A stretch of DNA of 50,721 nt from Candidatus Aenigmatarchaeota archaeon (lineage in GTDB: Archaea > Aenigmatarchaeota > Aenigmatarchaeia > QMZP01): the NCBI GenBank assembly GCA_016198585.1, contig JACQII010000009.1, positions 1 to 50,721 on the forward strand, written 5' to 3'. Positions 16,770 through 24,564 of the stretch are shown here, piece after piece (position 1 is the stretch's first letter; each line of letters begins with the position of its first letter). A model generated the notes under the pieces. It did not search any database, was not told where the DNA came from, and saw nothing but the letters and a program-made list of their open reading frames with translations. Position numbers and translations under genes: made by a program.

Positions 16770-16888
16770 CTCCCCTTTCTGGCCGCTCTTTTCCTAAAAG
16801 AGTGGGCGGTGGAAGCGTCGCGGAGCGACGATCGCCGGGAGGAGCGGAGCAGCTCCCTTCTTTGGCCGCTTTCTTGGAAAGAAAGTGG
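16770..16888. repeat. Pair of hairpin-forming repeats beside the SRP RNA 3' end
   Basis: Two copies of a 36-bp unit (16770-16805 and 16853-16888) share CTCCC, then a CT/T-rich stretch, GGCCGCT and GTGG. Each contains an inverted repeat (CTCTTTTcctAAAAGAG and CTTTCttggAAAG). Between them lie further palindromes (CGTCGCGGAGCGACG, GGAGCGGAGCAGCTCC). The unit resembles a dispersed REP-like element and lies where the SRP RNA transcript would end. Confidence 0.55.
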
Positions 16889-16891
16889 AAA

Positions 16892-17158
16892 GGGACCGCC
16901 CCCGGTGGCCTGTCGCCTCGGAACGAGGTGAACCGCGCATCCTCCTCCACTTTGCGACCCCACAAGCACCGTCACTACAACTGAGGGCTGCTCGGTTCCC
17001 CGCCTGACCCGGTTCGTCGCACTGCCGATCCTGTGGGACAAAGCTTCTCTGTCGGATGCGTGGGCCTGTCCCGCGACGTGCAGTCGCCCAGGGGCTTCAG
17101 CCTCCCCGTGATGACGGTTTGGGATCACAGGTGACGCCAACCCACCCGGCCTAGTCCC
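16892..17158 (-). ncRNA. Signal recognition particle RNA (archaeal 7S RNA)
   Basis: This RNA targets membrane and secreted proteins with SRP54 and SRP19. On the minus strand the Alu-domain start GGCCGGGUGGGUUGGC is followed by the U-turn motif in CCUGUGAUCCC, as in archaeal and human 7S RNA. Helix 8 is clear: GUCAGG (17008-17003), a GGAA tetraloop closed by CGG/CCG (16999-16996), then AGCAG (16992-16988). The ends can pair (GGGAC at 17158-17154 with GUCCC ending 16892), giving about 267 nt. A TATA box at 17178-17186 predicts initiation at 17158. The 3' end is placed by pairing only and could move by several bases. Confidence 0.9.
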
Positions 17159-17177
17159 ATCCCTGCTTGGCGCGTGT

Positions 17178-17186
17178 CCTTAAAAG
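17178..17186 (-). promoter_or_regulatory. SRP RNA TATA box, overlapping the aroE stop codon
   Basis: CTTTTAAGG on the minus strand, centred 24-25 bp before the RNA start at 17158. The aroE stop TAA (17182-17180) is part of this box, so aroE and the RNA share these bases. Confidence 0.65.
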
Positions 17187-18040
17187 CGTGTCGAGCCTTC
17201 TGCCTTCGGGGGGACGGGGCGGGCAAGCTGGTGTTGGAGCGCGTCGATCAGCGCGCGCTCCAGGACGGTCAGTTCAGGATGCCGGCCGAGCCAGAGGTCG
17301 AACTGCATCCGCGCCTGGTAGGCGAGCATCTTGGTCCCGGGAATCGGAACCGCGTTGGCCGCCGCAGCGGCCCGCAGGAGTTGGGTCTCGAGCGGCGTGA
17401 ACACCACGTCCATCACGATCTGGCCCGGGTGGAAGACAGTCGGGACCGGAGGCGGTTGCTCGGGCTCCCGGAAGCCAACCGAGGTCCCGTTGATCACGAT
17501 CTCAAACTCCTCGACCGACCGGACCTCGCTCAGCGGCAAGAACGCTGCCTGGTGGAGGGTAGCGAGCTTCTCCCCTGCGGCAGGCGAGCGGTTGACGATG
17601 GTAAGCTCCCCACCTTCCTTCACGATGCCGAAGGCGATGGCCCTTGCCGCCCCGCCGGCCCCGATCAGCAGGACAGACTTGCCCTTGATCCGCGTCTCTT
17701 CCTTGAGGGCTTGGACCGCCCCGTACCAATCGGTGTTGTGGCCATGGAACGCGCCGTCGCGCATAACCACGGTATTCACGGCGCCGATCGCCTGGGCGTC
17801 GGGGTCAAGGTGATCCAGCAGCGGGAGGATCGCCTCCTTGTACGGCATGGACACCGCCGCCCCGGAGAACCGCAGGGTCCGCAGCGCCGCGACCATCGCG
17901 GGAAGCTCGGTCGTGCTGAGCGGCAGATACACCGCGTCTTCGTTCAAGCTCTCGAATCCGGCGTTGTAGAGCACGCCCCCGAGGTCGGATGCAGGCGTAG
18001 CAAGGACGCAGAAGAGTTTCGTCTTGGTCGTCGGGCGCAT
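17180..18040 (-). CDS. aroE: Shikimate dehydrogenase
   Basis: Reduces 3-dehydroshikimate to shikimate with NADPH in aromatic amino acid synthesis. The 286 residues have the substrate domain with the catalytic lysine in VSMPYKEAI, the following AIGAVNTVV and HNTDWYGAV, the nucleotide loop LLIGAGGAARAI, NRS as phosphate-binding residues, and INGTSVGF and YQARMQFDLWLG near the end. A longer GTG start at 18055 is possible. ATG 18040 is preferred because TATAAAAG (minus strand, 18061-18068) lies 24 bp upstream of it. The gene ends inside the SRP RNA promoter. Confidence 0.93.
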   Translation of the reverse strand: MRPTTKTKLFCVLATPASDLGGVLYNAGFESLNEDAVYLPLSTTELPAMVAALRTLRFSGAAVSMPYKEAILPLLDHLDPDAQAIGAVNTVVMRDGAFHGHNTDWYGAVQALKEETRIKGKSVLLIGAGGAARAIAFGIVKEGGELTIVNRSPAAGEKLATLHQAAFLPLSEVRSVEEFEIVINGTSVGFREPEQPPPVPTVFHPGQIVMDVVFTPLETQLLRAAAAANAVPIPGTKMLAYQARMQFDLWLGRHPELTVLERALIDALQHQLARPVPPKAEGSTRF

Positions 18041-18081
18041 ACCATAGATGTGCACCGGGCTATAAAAGTGTTCGTCGGGTA

Positions 18082-18861
18082 TCAGACAAAGGCGCTCTTC
18101 AAGGCGTCCTTGCAGAGGCAGGCCCGTTCAGCGGGCAGGCTGGGGATGAGGTCAGCAAGCAGGCCCCGCAGCCGGGTCGCGTTCGCCTTCATCGTGGCGA
18201 GGACGTCGTCGATCGTGACTGCTGTTTCTTTCCAGACGTCCCAGTCGGTAACCGTGGCGATGGGCAGGTAGCAGACCTCTGCTTCGCGCGCCAGGACCGC
18301 TTCAGGGACGAGGGTCATCCCAATCACATCCGCGCCCCAGGACCGGAAGACGCGAGATTCAGCGCGGGTCGAAAAGCGCGGGCCTTGGACGCAGACGTAC
18401 GTCCCGGTCGCGTGGTGGGGGAGGGCGCGGGCCGCGTCGAGCGCGCGGGCCCGGAGGTCAGGACAGACCGGGTCGGCTACGGAAACGTGGCAGACGCGGC
18501 CGCCGTCGTAGAACGTCGCAGGCCGCCCGTGGGTCCGGTCGATGAACTGGTCGACGAACACCAGGTCGCCCGGTCGCTTGGCCTCCTGGAGGCTGCCGAC
18601 CGCGGAGGGGGAGATGATCCGGCCGACGCCCAGGGACTTGAGCGCCCAGATGTTGGCGCGGAAGTTGATCGCGTGGGGCGGGATCGTATGGGTCCGGCCG
18701 TGGCGCGGGAGGAGGGCCAGCTTCCTGCCGCGGAAGCTGCCAAGGGTGATCGTGTCCGAGGGCGGGCCATACGGCGTCTCCACGGCGACAGTCCGGGAGT
18801 CCTCCAGCAGGCCAGGGTCGAACGAGCCGGTCCCGCCGATGATGGCGATCTCCGCGTCCAT
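18082..18861 (-). CDS. mtnP: S-methyl-5'-thioadenosine phosphorylase (or MTI phosphorylase)
   Basis: Phosphorolysis of methylthioadenosine, a by-product of polyamine and SAM chemistry. The 259-residue PNP/MTAP-family protein starts with IAIIGGTGSFD and has the phosphate site LPRHGRTHTIPPHAINFRAN, the substrate motif YVCVQGPRFSTRAES, and VIGMTLVPEAVLAREAE. The TLVP form (Thr after Met) fits MTAP rather than purine nucleoside phosphorylase. Some archaea use a related MTI phosphorylase that cannot be excluded. The TATA box CATTTAAAGC (minus strand, about 18880-18889) is about 24 bp from ATG 18861. Confidence 0.9.
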   Translation of the reverse strand: MDAEIAIIGGTGSFDPGLLEDSRTVAVETPYGPPSDTITLGSFRGRKLALLPRHGRTHTIPPHAINFRANIWALKSLGVGRIISPSAVGSLQEAKRPGDLVFVDQFIDRTHGRPATFYDGGRVCHVSVADPVCPDLRARALDAARALPHHATGTYVCVQGPRFSTRAESRVFRSWGADVIGMTLVPEAVLAREAEVCYLPIATVTDWDVWKETAVTIDDVLATMKANATRLRGLLADLIPSLPAERACLCKDALKSAFV

Positions 18862-18945
18862 GACTGGTCTTTCCGGGAAGCTTTAAATGAGTTCGCGCCG
18901 GAGCGGCTGGGAGAACCATTATAAAGCGGGCAGGAAAGAATGGAG

Positions 18946-19719
18946 ATGCCCGCGACCGCGAAGTCGAGGAAGGAGCCACGGACCCAGAAGCTCCTGGTTC
19001 CGCTCGTCGTAGCGGTGGCACTGGTCGCCTTCCTGCTGGGCGGAGAACTGAATCCAACCATGATCGTGGAGGAGCCGGCTGCGCCGCTCATCCTCTCCCC
19101 GGAAGGGTCGCAGGCGGCCATCGCCGTCCCCGCAGTCAACGAAGCCGGGACCGGTCTGGTGACCACAGTCGAGGTCAGCGTCGAGCCTGGCCAGGGCCGG
19201 ACGCTCACGAACATCGACACCATCTTCTCGCTTGCCGACACCCAGGACTCGATCCTCAAGGCCCGGGAGGTCGCCGAGGACGTGACCGGCTTTGACCTCT
19301 CCGCCCATGACCTGATCTACACCATCACCGCCGACGCGAGCGTGATCGAAGGCCCGTCGGCTGGCGCGGCGATCACGGTCGCGACCATTGCCGCCATCCA
19401 GGAGCAGCAGCCCAACCCCACAGTCATGATCACCGGCACCATTCTGCCTGATGGCCGCATCGGCAAGGTCGGGCAGGTCAAGGAGAAGGCCCTCGCCGCC
19501 CGCGACCACGGGGCCACGATCTTCCTGATCCCCCGCGGCAGCGGCCTCTCCGAAGACACCTATGTGTACGAGCGCGTCCGGACGTGCAGCATCATCGACA
19601 GCGTTGAGGTCTGCGAGACCTCGTACGAGAAGCACCAGAAGAGCGGCCTCGGCATCGAGATCCGTGAAGTCGGGACGATCCATGATGCGCTTCCCTACTT
19701 CTTCGGGGAGGGAGCATGA
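18946..19719 (+). CDS. Membrane-anchored Lon-type (S16) protease without ATPase domain
   Basis: A protease-like domain on the outer face of the membrane. It has an N-terminal transmembrane anchor (about 15-35), then an S16 domain (about 80-250). The catalytic serine lies in IEGPSAGAAITVA and the catalytic lysine in GKVGQVKEKALAA, with FLIPRGSG following. No Walker motifs are present, unlike LonB. ATG 18940 is also possible, but 18946 fits the TATA box (18919-18926) at the usual 24 bp. Its stop overlaps the next ATG (ATGA), so it is coupled to the BFN-domain gene. It probably acts on extracytoplasmic proteins (inference). Confidence 0.85.
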   Translation: MPATAKSRKEPRTQKLLVPLVVAVALVAFLLGGELNPTMIVEEPAAPLILSPEGSQAAIAVPAVNEAGTGLVTTVEVSVEPGQGRTLTNIDTIFSLADTQDSILKAREVAEDVTGFDLSAHDLIYTITADASVIEGPSAGAAITVATIAAIQEQQPNPTVMITGTILPDGRIGKVGQVKEKALAARDHGATIFLIPRGSGLSEDTYVYERVRTCSIIDSVEVCETSYEKHQKSGLGIEIREVGTIHDALPYFFGEGA

Positions 19720-20225
19720 GAACAGCCATCATCGCAGTCGCCGCCATCCTGATCGTCATCGAAGCTGCCCTGTTGCTGTCGCCCGAGGCGGAAGTCACCG
19801 GCCATGCGGTTGGAACGACGCTGCCCGCGTCGCCGCTCTCCCTGAACGGGTACGAGCAGGTCACCGTCTCGGTCAGCCCCTCGATCATCTACCTGACCGC
19901 CGGTTGCCGCCAGCTCGCGATGATCACGACCGACTTCCAGACCTTCTCCATCCAGCACGGCCTGGACAAGACCGTGGACGTGCGGCCGACCTCCCATGAC
20001 GTGATGGCGGACATCATCGACAGTTTCGGCGGTGAGGTCCAGATGGTGCGCATCGACCTGCTCGACGGGTCGACCTACTACAGCAAGCTGGTGATCCGGG
20101 ACAGCGGCCGCATCCTCGCCCTCGACACCCGGCCGAGCGACGGCATCGCCGTCGCGGTCCGCTACGACGCGCCGGTCTACATCCACGAGTCCATCCTGGC
20201 AACCCAGGGGAAGGACGTGTGCTAG
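19716..20225 (+). CDS. Signal-anchored bifunctional-nuclease (BFN/DUF151) domain protein
   Basis: A 169-residue protein. Residues 3-21 are a hydrophobic anchor or signal sequence, and the C-terminal half is a BFN domain: DVMADIIDSFGGEVQMVRIDLLDG, then SGRILALDTRPSDGIAVAVR and DAPVYIHESIL. The RPSDxIAxAxR motif is the family mark. BFN proteins were described as nucleases in plants and bacteria, but a secreted or anchored archaeal version could have another role. The start overlaps the protease stop (ATGA). TatD follows 40 bases later, with its own Shine-Dalgarno. Confidence 0.78.
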   Translation: MRTAIIAVAAILIVIEAALLLSPEAEVTGHAVGTTLPASPLSLNGYEQVTVSVSPSIIYLTAGCRQLAMITTDFQTFSIQHGLDKTVDVRPTSHDVMADIIDSFGGEVQMVRIDLLDGSTYYSKLVIRDSGRILALDTRPSDGIAVAVRYDAPVYIHESILATQGKDVC

Positions 20226-20265
20226 GCCAGCCCGCCCCGATGGCACGCCAAGGAGATCGCCGCCC

Positions 20266-21006
20266 ATGTTCGACATCCATGCCCACCTGTGCTTTGAGGC
20301 CTTCGACCAGGACCGCGAGCAGGTCGTCGCCTCCCTCCGCAGCCGCCTGGCGGGCGTCCTGGTGTCGTCAGCCCGCTACGACGAAGGGCGGCGCGTGCTC
20401 GACCTCGTCCAGAAACACCGGGGCTTTCTCTACGCTTCCCTCGGTCACCATCCGGTCGAGGGCGACCGGTTGGAGGACACGCTCGAGTTGATCACCGCGC
20501 ATGCCGGCCAAGTGACGGCCATCGGCGAGGTCGGCCTGGATTACCACTGGGAGACCGACCCGGCGAAGCACGAAGACCAGAAGCAGCGGTTCGCCCGGTT
20601 CATCGCGCTCGCAGAGCGCCTGCAGAAGCCCTTGGTGATCCACTCGTGGGACGCGGAGCAGGACTGTTTCGAGATGATCCGCGGCCGCCAGGTGCGAGCC
20701 GCGTTCCATTGTTTCACCGGGAAGAGGGATCTGGCCATGGAGATCGCCACGGCTGGGTTCTATATCTCGCTCTCGACCAACGTCTTCTTCTCGAAGGCGA
20801 TCAAGAAGACCGCGGCCTCCTTGCCGCTCGATCGGCTGCTCCTGGAGACGGACTCGCCCTTCCTGGATCCTGACCGCATCCGCAAGCGCAACACCCCCGA
20901 CAATGTCCTGCTCTCGGCGAAGAAGATCGCCGAGCTCCGCGGCATCACGCCTGACGAGGTGGCAAAGGCTGCGTGGGAGAACGCTAAACGGCTGTTTCGG
21001 CTGTGA
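20266..21006 (+). CDS. tatD: TatD family metal-dependent hydrolase/DNase
   Basis: A 246-residue TIM-barrel hydrolase. Metal ligands are visible in HAH (residues 4-6), GEVGLDYHW (Glu), VIHSWD (His), FHCFTG (His) and LLLETDSPFL (Asp), the complete TatD set. Family members are 3'-5' exonucleases or DNases. AAGGAGAT (20250-20257) sits 8 bases before ATG 20266, consistent with an internal gene of the Lon-BFN operon. HCFTG is typical of the YcfH/YjjV side of the family. Confidence 0.92.
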   Translation: MFDIHAHLCFEAFDQDREQVVASLRSRLAGVLVSSARYDEGRRVLDLVQKHRGFLYASLGHHPVEGDRLEDTLELITAHAGQVTAIGEVGLDYHWETDPAKHEDQKQRFARFIALAERLQKPLVIHSWDAEQDCFEMIRGRQVRAAFHCFTGKRDLAMEIATAGFYISLSTNVFFSKAIKKTAASLPLDRLLLETDSPFLDPDRIRKRNTPDNVLLSAKKIAELRGITPDEVAKAAWENAKRLFRL

Positions 21007-21042
21007 CCCAGGCGACCGCGCAGAAAGGCGAAACGATCAGCT

Positions 21043-21789
21043 TCAGTCCTCAGTGACCCGTGGCGCGAGGATGAACGAGAGGTTCATCTTGTCGACCGTC
21101 TTGAAGCTCAGCCGGATCGGGTAATCAGTCCCGAACTCCAGGACCAGGCGCTTGGCCAGCTTGCCCGCCTTGATCATCTTCTTGAGGTAGTCGAGCGGGT
21201 ACTGCGACCGGATGGCCTTGTGGACCTTGACTTCGTGGAGGCCGCTGTCGCCCTTCTGCATGTGCAGTTCAGCCGAAGAGACGTCCCCCTTGGCGTGCAT
21301 CCGGAAACCAGTCTCGTTGGCCTCGAAGATGATGGAGTCGCCGATCACGTCCGCGTCGGCGATGCCCTCCTCGATCACGCCGGTGTCGATCTCGATCCGG
21401 CCGCCGAAGGCGAGCTGGTCGACCGGAGGCTTCTCGGTCTTGGTCTCGATGATGGGGATCTCGAACACGCGCTTTCCGCCGCCGAGCAGGGTGATCCGCA
21501 GCCGGTCGCCTTCCGATTCAAGGATCACCTTGTCCTGGGCCTTCGCTCGTCTCAGGACCGCGGAGAGGTTGGCGAGGTTCAGCCCGAGCGCGACGTCCTT
21601 CTCGATCTTGAACTCCTCAAAAGCGGTCGAGAGCAGCTTGAAGTCCACGACCGAGACCATGGCCCGGTCAGGGGTGAGGAGGCTGACCCCGTTGTGGGTG
21701 ATGTGGAAGACGCCCTCATCGATGATTTCAGCGATGATAGGGATGGAATTCTTGAGCATCTCCGGGTCGGCCAGCACCAGCTTGAACAT
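21043..21789 (-). CDS. pcn: DNA polymerase sliding clamp (PCNA)
   Basis: Homotrimeric processivity clamp for replication and repair. The 248 residues match the family (about 245-250). Markers are the N-terminal MFKLVLADPEMLKN, LLTPDRAMVSVVDF, the DNA-facing basic helix LRRAKAQDKVIL, the interdomain loop around PIIETKTEKPPVD, and the C-terminal PIRLSFKTVDKMNLSFILAPR that forms the PIP-box pocket. TATA-like GCTTAAGAA (minus strand, 21811-21819) lies 26 bp before ATG 21789, within the last codons of the OB-fold gene. The clamp therefore has its own start even though the two are nearly adjacent. Confidence 0.96.
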   Translation of the reverse strand: MFKLVLADPEMLKNSIPIIAEIIDEGVFHITHNGVSLLTPDRAMVSVVDFKLLSTAFEEFKIEKDVALGLNLANLSAVLRRAKAQDKVILESEGDRLRITLLGGGKRVFEIPIIETKTEKPPVDQLAFGGRIEIDTGVIEEGIADADVIGDSIIFEANETGFRMHAKGDVSSAELHMQKGDSGLHEVKVHKAIRSQYPLDYLKKMIKAGKLAKRLVLEFGTDYPIRLSFKTVDKMNLSFILAPRVTED

Positions 21790-21805
21790 AGTATCCTCTT
21801 ACCTG

Positions 21806-22120
21806 TTACATTCTTAAGCTTTTGAGCCGGGTCCACAGCTCCAGATCCAGCAAGCGCATGTCCTGCACGACGTCCCCTTGGAGCTCTGCCCCCTGCTCCA
21901 TCGGGATCACGCGTCCGAACACGCGGACGCGCTGGTTGACCTCGGCCACGAGCGGCTGGTCAGACCGGACCGTGATCTTCCCCGTCCCGTCATCCAGGAC
22001 CATGCTGGTGCCGTCCTTATCGATGACCATCCCGACCAGGGAGACCCGGATGTCTTCCGGGCGGATCGATGCGACCTCCCGCTCCACGGAGGGGAGGCGG
22101 CGCTGGAAGTCCTCGGGCAT
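21806..22120 (-). CDS. OB-fold nucleic-acid-binding protein
   Basis: A short OB-fold protein (104 residues from ATG 22120). The strands read IRVSLVGMVIDKDGTSMVLDDGTGKITVRSD, followed by RVRVFGRVIPMEQG. DDGTGKI is the usual OB turn, similar to RPA32-like or tRNA_anti proteins. It is probably a single-stranded-DNA-binding accessory of replication, since pcn follows it directly. ATG codons at 22138 and 22126 also exist, but the TATA element at 22142-22150 would be too close to them. 22120 is 26 bp away and fits the leaderless pattern here. The substrate is not provable from sequence. Confidence 0.72.
   Translation of the reverse strand: MPEDFQRRLPSVEREVASIRPEDIRVSLVGMVIDKDGTSMVLDDGTGKITVRSDQPLVAEVNQRVRVFGRVIPMEQGAELQGDVVQDMRLLDLELWTRLKSLRM
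21811..21819 (-). promoter_or_regulatory. pcn TATA box inside the end of the upstream OB-fold gene
   Basis: GCTTAAGAA on the minus strand overlaps the last codons (SLR) of the OB-fold gene, whose stop is 21808-21806. It is centred 26 bp from ATG 21789. Confidence 0.55.
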
Positions 22121-22140
22121 AGGCATCTTTTTATTCATGA

Positions 22141-22150
22141 GAATAAATAC
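22141..22150. promoter_or_regulatory. Shared TATA element of the OB-fold gene and aspS
   Basis: GAATAAATAC reads as GTATTTATTC on the minus strand. It is 26 bp from ATG 22120 (minus) and 39 bp from ATG 22184 (plus). No other TATA-like sequence exists in the 63-bp divergent spacer. Confidence 0.5.
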
Positions 22151-22183
22151 TCACCATGTGCGGCGTCGCCGCGCGAGGACCCC

Positions 22184-23482
22184 ATGACCGTGAAAGACCA
22201 GAAGACGTATTCCCGTGACGTCACCCCGGGGACCGACGTCCGGGTGGCGGGCTGGGTCGCCAAGATCCGCGACCTGGGAAACATCAAGTTCTTCCTGCTC
22301 CGCGACCGCGAAGGCATGGTCCAGGTGACGGCGAAGAAGGGCGCAGATGCCATGCTGGACGCCATCCTCGCCCTCGGCCGGGAGGACTACGTCACCGTCT
22401 CCGGGAAGGCTGTCGCCTCCCGCCAGGCGCCGCGCGGCGTCGAGATCGTCCCGTCGGCCATCGAGGTGGTCGCGAAAGCCGCGTCACCGCTGCCCATCGA
22501 CTTCGGCGACAAGATTGAGACCAACCTGGACAAGCGGCTGGACTGGCGCGTCCTCGACCTGCGGAACCCGCGCAACCTCGCCATCTTCAAGGTCCAGGAC
22601 CGCCTGATCGAGGGGATGCAGGCTGCCCTCCGGGAGCGGGGGTTCATGCAGGTCTTCACTCCCGCGCTGATGGGCGTCGCCTCCGAGTCAGGGGCAGACG
22701 TCTTCCCGGTCTTCTACTACAACCGCGAGGTCTACCTCCGGCAGGATCCGCAGCTCCACCGGCAGCTCCTCATCGCAGCGGGCTTCGACCGGCTTTACGA
22801 CCTCGGCCCGTCCTGGCGAGCTGAACCGTCGCACACGAGCCGGCATCTCTGCGAACACCGTGGCCTTGCGCCTGAGATGACGCTCACCGACGAGACCGAC
22901 ACCATGCGCCTGGAGGAGGCCGTGGTCATCGCCGCCCTGCAGAACGTCCAGGCCCACTGCGGCCCTGAACTGGAGACGCTCGGCGTGACCGTGGAGGTCC
23001 CTGAAGCGCCGTTCCCTGTCCTCACCTTCCCGAAGGTCTACGACATCCTCGAAAGCCTCGGGAAGACCGTCGCCCACGGCGAGGATGTCGATCGGGAGGG
23101 CGAGAAGCTGCTGGGCGACTGGGTGAAGAAGAAACACAAGAGCGACTTCTTCTTCATGAACAAGTTCCCCTTCAAGAAGAAACCGTTCTACGTCATGCGG
23201 GACGGGGAGTGGGCCCGCAGCGTCGACCTGATCTACCGGGGACTTGAACTCTCCTCAGGCGGTCAGCGGGAGCACCGCCACGACCGCATCATGCAGCAGA
23301 TCAAGGAGAAGAAGATGGACCCGAAGACCCTGGAGTGGTTCACGGAGCCGTTCCGCTACGGCGTCCCGCCGCACGGCGGCTTCTGCATCGGCATCGAGCG
23401 GCTCACCATGCAAGTCCTGGGGATCGAGAACGTCCGCGAGGCCGCTCTCTTCCCCCGCACGCCGGACCGGTGCCTGCCATGA
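22184..23482 (+). CDS. aspS: Aspartyl-tRNA synthetase (archaeal type)
   Basis: Charges tRNA-Asp and, if non-discriminating, tRNA-Asn. The 432 residues match archaeal AspRS. The N-terminal OB anticodon-binding domain (15-105) begins VRVAGWVAKIRDLGNIKFFLLRD. The class II catalytic domain has motif 1 around LIEGMQAALRERGFMQVFTP, motif 2 SWRAEPSHTSRH, and motif 3 GFCIGIERLTM. The open frame extends upstream to 21878, but ATG 22184 gives the family N terminus. The stop overlaps the next ATG (ATGA at 23479), so a surface-protein gene is co-transcribed. Discrimination cannot be settled from the window. Confidence 0.95.
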   Translation: MTVKDQKTYSRDVTPGTDVRVAGWVAKIRDLGNIKFFLLRDREGMVQVTAKKGADAMLDAILALGREDYVTVSGKAVASRQAPRGVEIVPSAIEVVAKAASPLPIDFGDKIETNLDKRLDWRVLDLRNPRNLAIFKVQDRLIEGMQAALRERGFMQVFTPALMGVASESGADVFPVFYYNREVYLRQDPQLHRQLLIAAGFDRLYDLGPSWRAEPSHTSRHLCEHRGLAPEMTLTDETDTMRLEEAVVIAALQNVQAHCGPELETLGVTVEVPEAPFPVLTFPKVYDILESLGKTVAHGEDVDREGEKLLGDWVKKKHKSDFFFMNKFPFKKKPFYVMRDGEWARSVDLIYRGLELSSGGQREHRHDRIMQQIKEKKMDPKTLEWFTEPFRYGVPPHGGFCIGIERLTMQVLGIENVREAALFPRTPDRCLP

Positions 23483-23856
23483 AAGCGCAGATGTTCATCC
23501 TGACCCTGGTGTTCCTCGCAGGCCTGGTGTTCGTCGTCCAGGCAAGCCTCGCCCAGTACGGGGCAGTCTCCCTCGAGGAGCCGTTCGACCGCCAGGAAGC
23601 CAGCCTGATCGCCGGCGTCGTCCAGGCATTCAACGAGACGCTCTGGTCGTCGCCCACCTGCTCGACCGCCGAGCAGAACGTCGCTTCCCTCGAAACGTTC
23701 GTCGAGGAGAAACTCATCCAAGGGGTCTCGCTCACCGTCGAGACCGGCATGGACTGCGCGTCCTGGGGAACCGGCGGCCCGGTCCTGAACCTGACGGTCC
23801 GGCTGAAATCCGCCACTGTCGACATCGTGGAGCAGGCTTCCCTCCCCGGATCGTGA
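23479..23856 (+). CDS. Small membrane-anchored surface protein, pilin-like
   Basis: A 125-residue protein. Residues 5-24 form one hydrophobic segment (FILTLVFLAGLVFVVQASLA), and the rest is a short ectodomain with two cysteines (CSTAEQN, DCASW) that may form a disulfide. It starts within the aspS stop codon. The N terminus resembles the first gene of pilin-like clusters in DPANN genomes, but no strict class III cleavage site is visible. It is probably displayed on the outer face of the membrane. Function is unknown. Confidence 0.7.
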   Translation: MKAQMFILTLVFLAGLVFVVQASLAQYGAVSLEEPFDRQEASLIAGVVQAFNETLWSSPTCSTAEQNVASLETFVEEKLIQGVSLTVETGMDCASWGTGGPVLNLTVRLKSATVDIVEQASLPGS

Positions 23857-23900
23857 GGTCATGGCAAGGAAACGCGAAGATCGGCGATTGGCTGTTCCGG

Positions 23901-23910
23901 CTTTATATAG
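23901..23910 (+). promoter_or_regulatory. TATA box of the first pilin-like transcription unit
   Basis: CTTTATATAG is centred 26 bp before ATG 23932 and separates this unit from aspS and its follower. Confidence 0.6.
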
Positions 23911-23931
23911 GGTCTCAGCATACTATAATAC

Positions 23932-24561
23932 ATGAGGCGGAAAGGGGACTTCCAGATGAGCCTGGGGTTCATCATTGCCGTAGTCTTCTCGATCGTCCTG
24001 CTCAGCCTGGCCCTGACCTGGCTCAGCGGCCTCATCGGCGGCGTCGTCGGCCTGACTGATGATCTCACCCAGGAAGCCCAGTCCACCCTCCGCGACGCCT
24101 TCCGTGGCGGCACGGCCTCGAGCTTCGCGGTCTGGCCCTCCCAGTACAAGCTTGATGCCGGCAAGAGCCTGAAAATGTCCGCGGGCATCGAGAACGACGC
24201 CATCGACGGGAAGGACCACAAGTTCGTCATCAACGTCCGCCCGGCCATCGCCGACCAGAATGTCCTGCTGGCGAAGTGCGGCGGCGGGGAGACCCTCTGC
24301 CCGGTTCTGGAGGCCGACCTCAAGAAGTGGGTCACCTTTGACTTCGGGGTCGGCACCATCGCCATCAATGAGGTGGGTTTCAAGTTCATCGAGATCCGGC
24401 CGCCCGGCGACGCGGTCAAGGGGACGTACATCTTCAACGTCGTGGCCTGCTACGACGAACTCGGTTCCGGCACGCTCACCTCAGCATCGTGCACGGAAAC
24501 CAGCACGAACCTCTGGGGAGGCAGCGCCCAGCAGGTCATCATCAGCGTCGGCCTGCAGTAG
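23932..24561 (+). CDS. Pilin-like bitopic surface protein
   Basis: A 209-residue protein. A short basic N terminus (MRRKGDFQMSLG) is followed by a hydrophobic helix (about 12-35, FIIAVVFSIVLLSLALTWL), the layout of archaeal pilins. The ectodomain is mostly beta, with cysteines in AKCGGGETLCP, VACYDE and ASCTE. The leaderless start is supported by the TATA box at 23901-23910. The next gene begins three bases after the stop. A prepilin-peptidase substrate is plausible, but a canonical Q-x-S-x-E box is not seen. Confidence 0.72.
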   Translation: MRRKGDFQMSLGFIIAVVFSIVLLSLALTWLSGLIGGVVGLTDDLTQEAQSTLRDAFRGGTASSFAVWPSQYKLDAGKSLKMSAGIENDAIDGKDHKFVINVRPAIADQNVLLAKCGGGETLCPVLEADLKKWVTFDFGVGTIAINEVGFKFIEIRPPGDAVKGTYIFNVVACYDELGSGTLTSASCTETSTNLWGGSAQQVIISVGLQ

Positions 24562-24564
24562 CTT

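Noticed and set aside
22156-22215. Leader minicistron upstream of aspS
   Set aside because: The small frame overlaps aspS out of frame, and its start is only about 11 bp from the TATA element, too close for a leaderless start.
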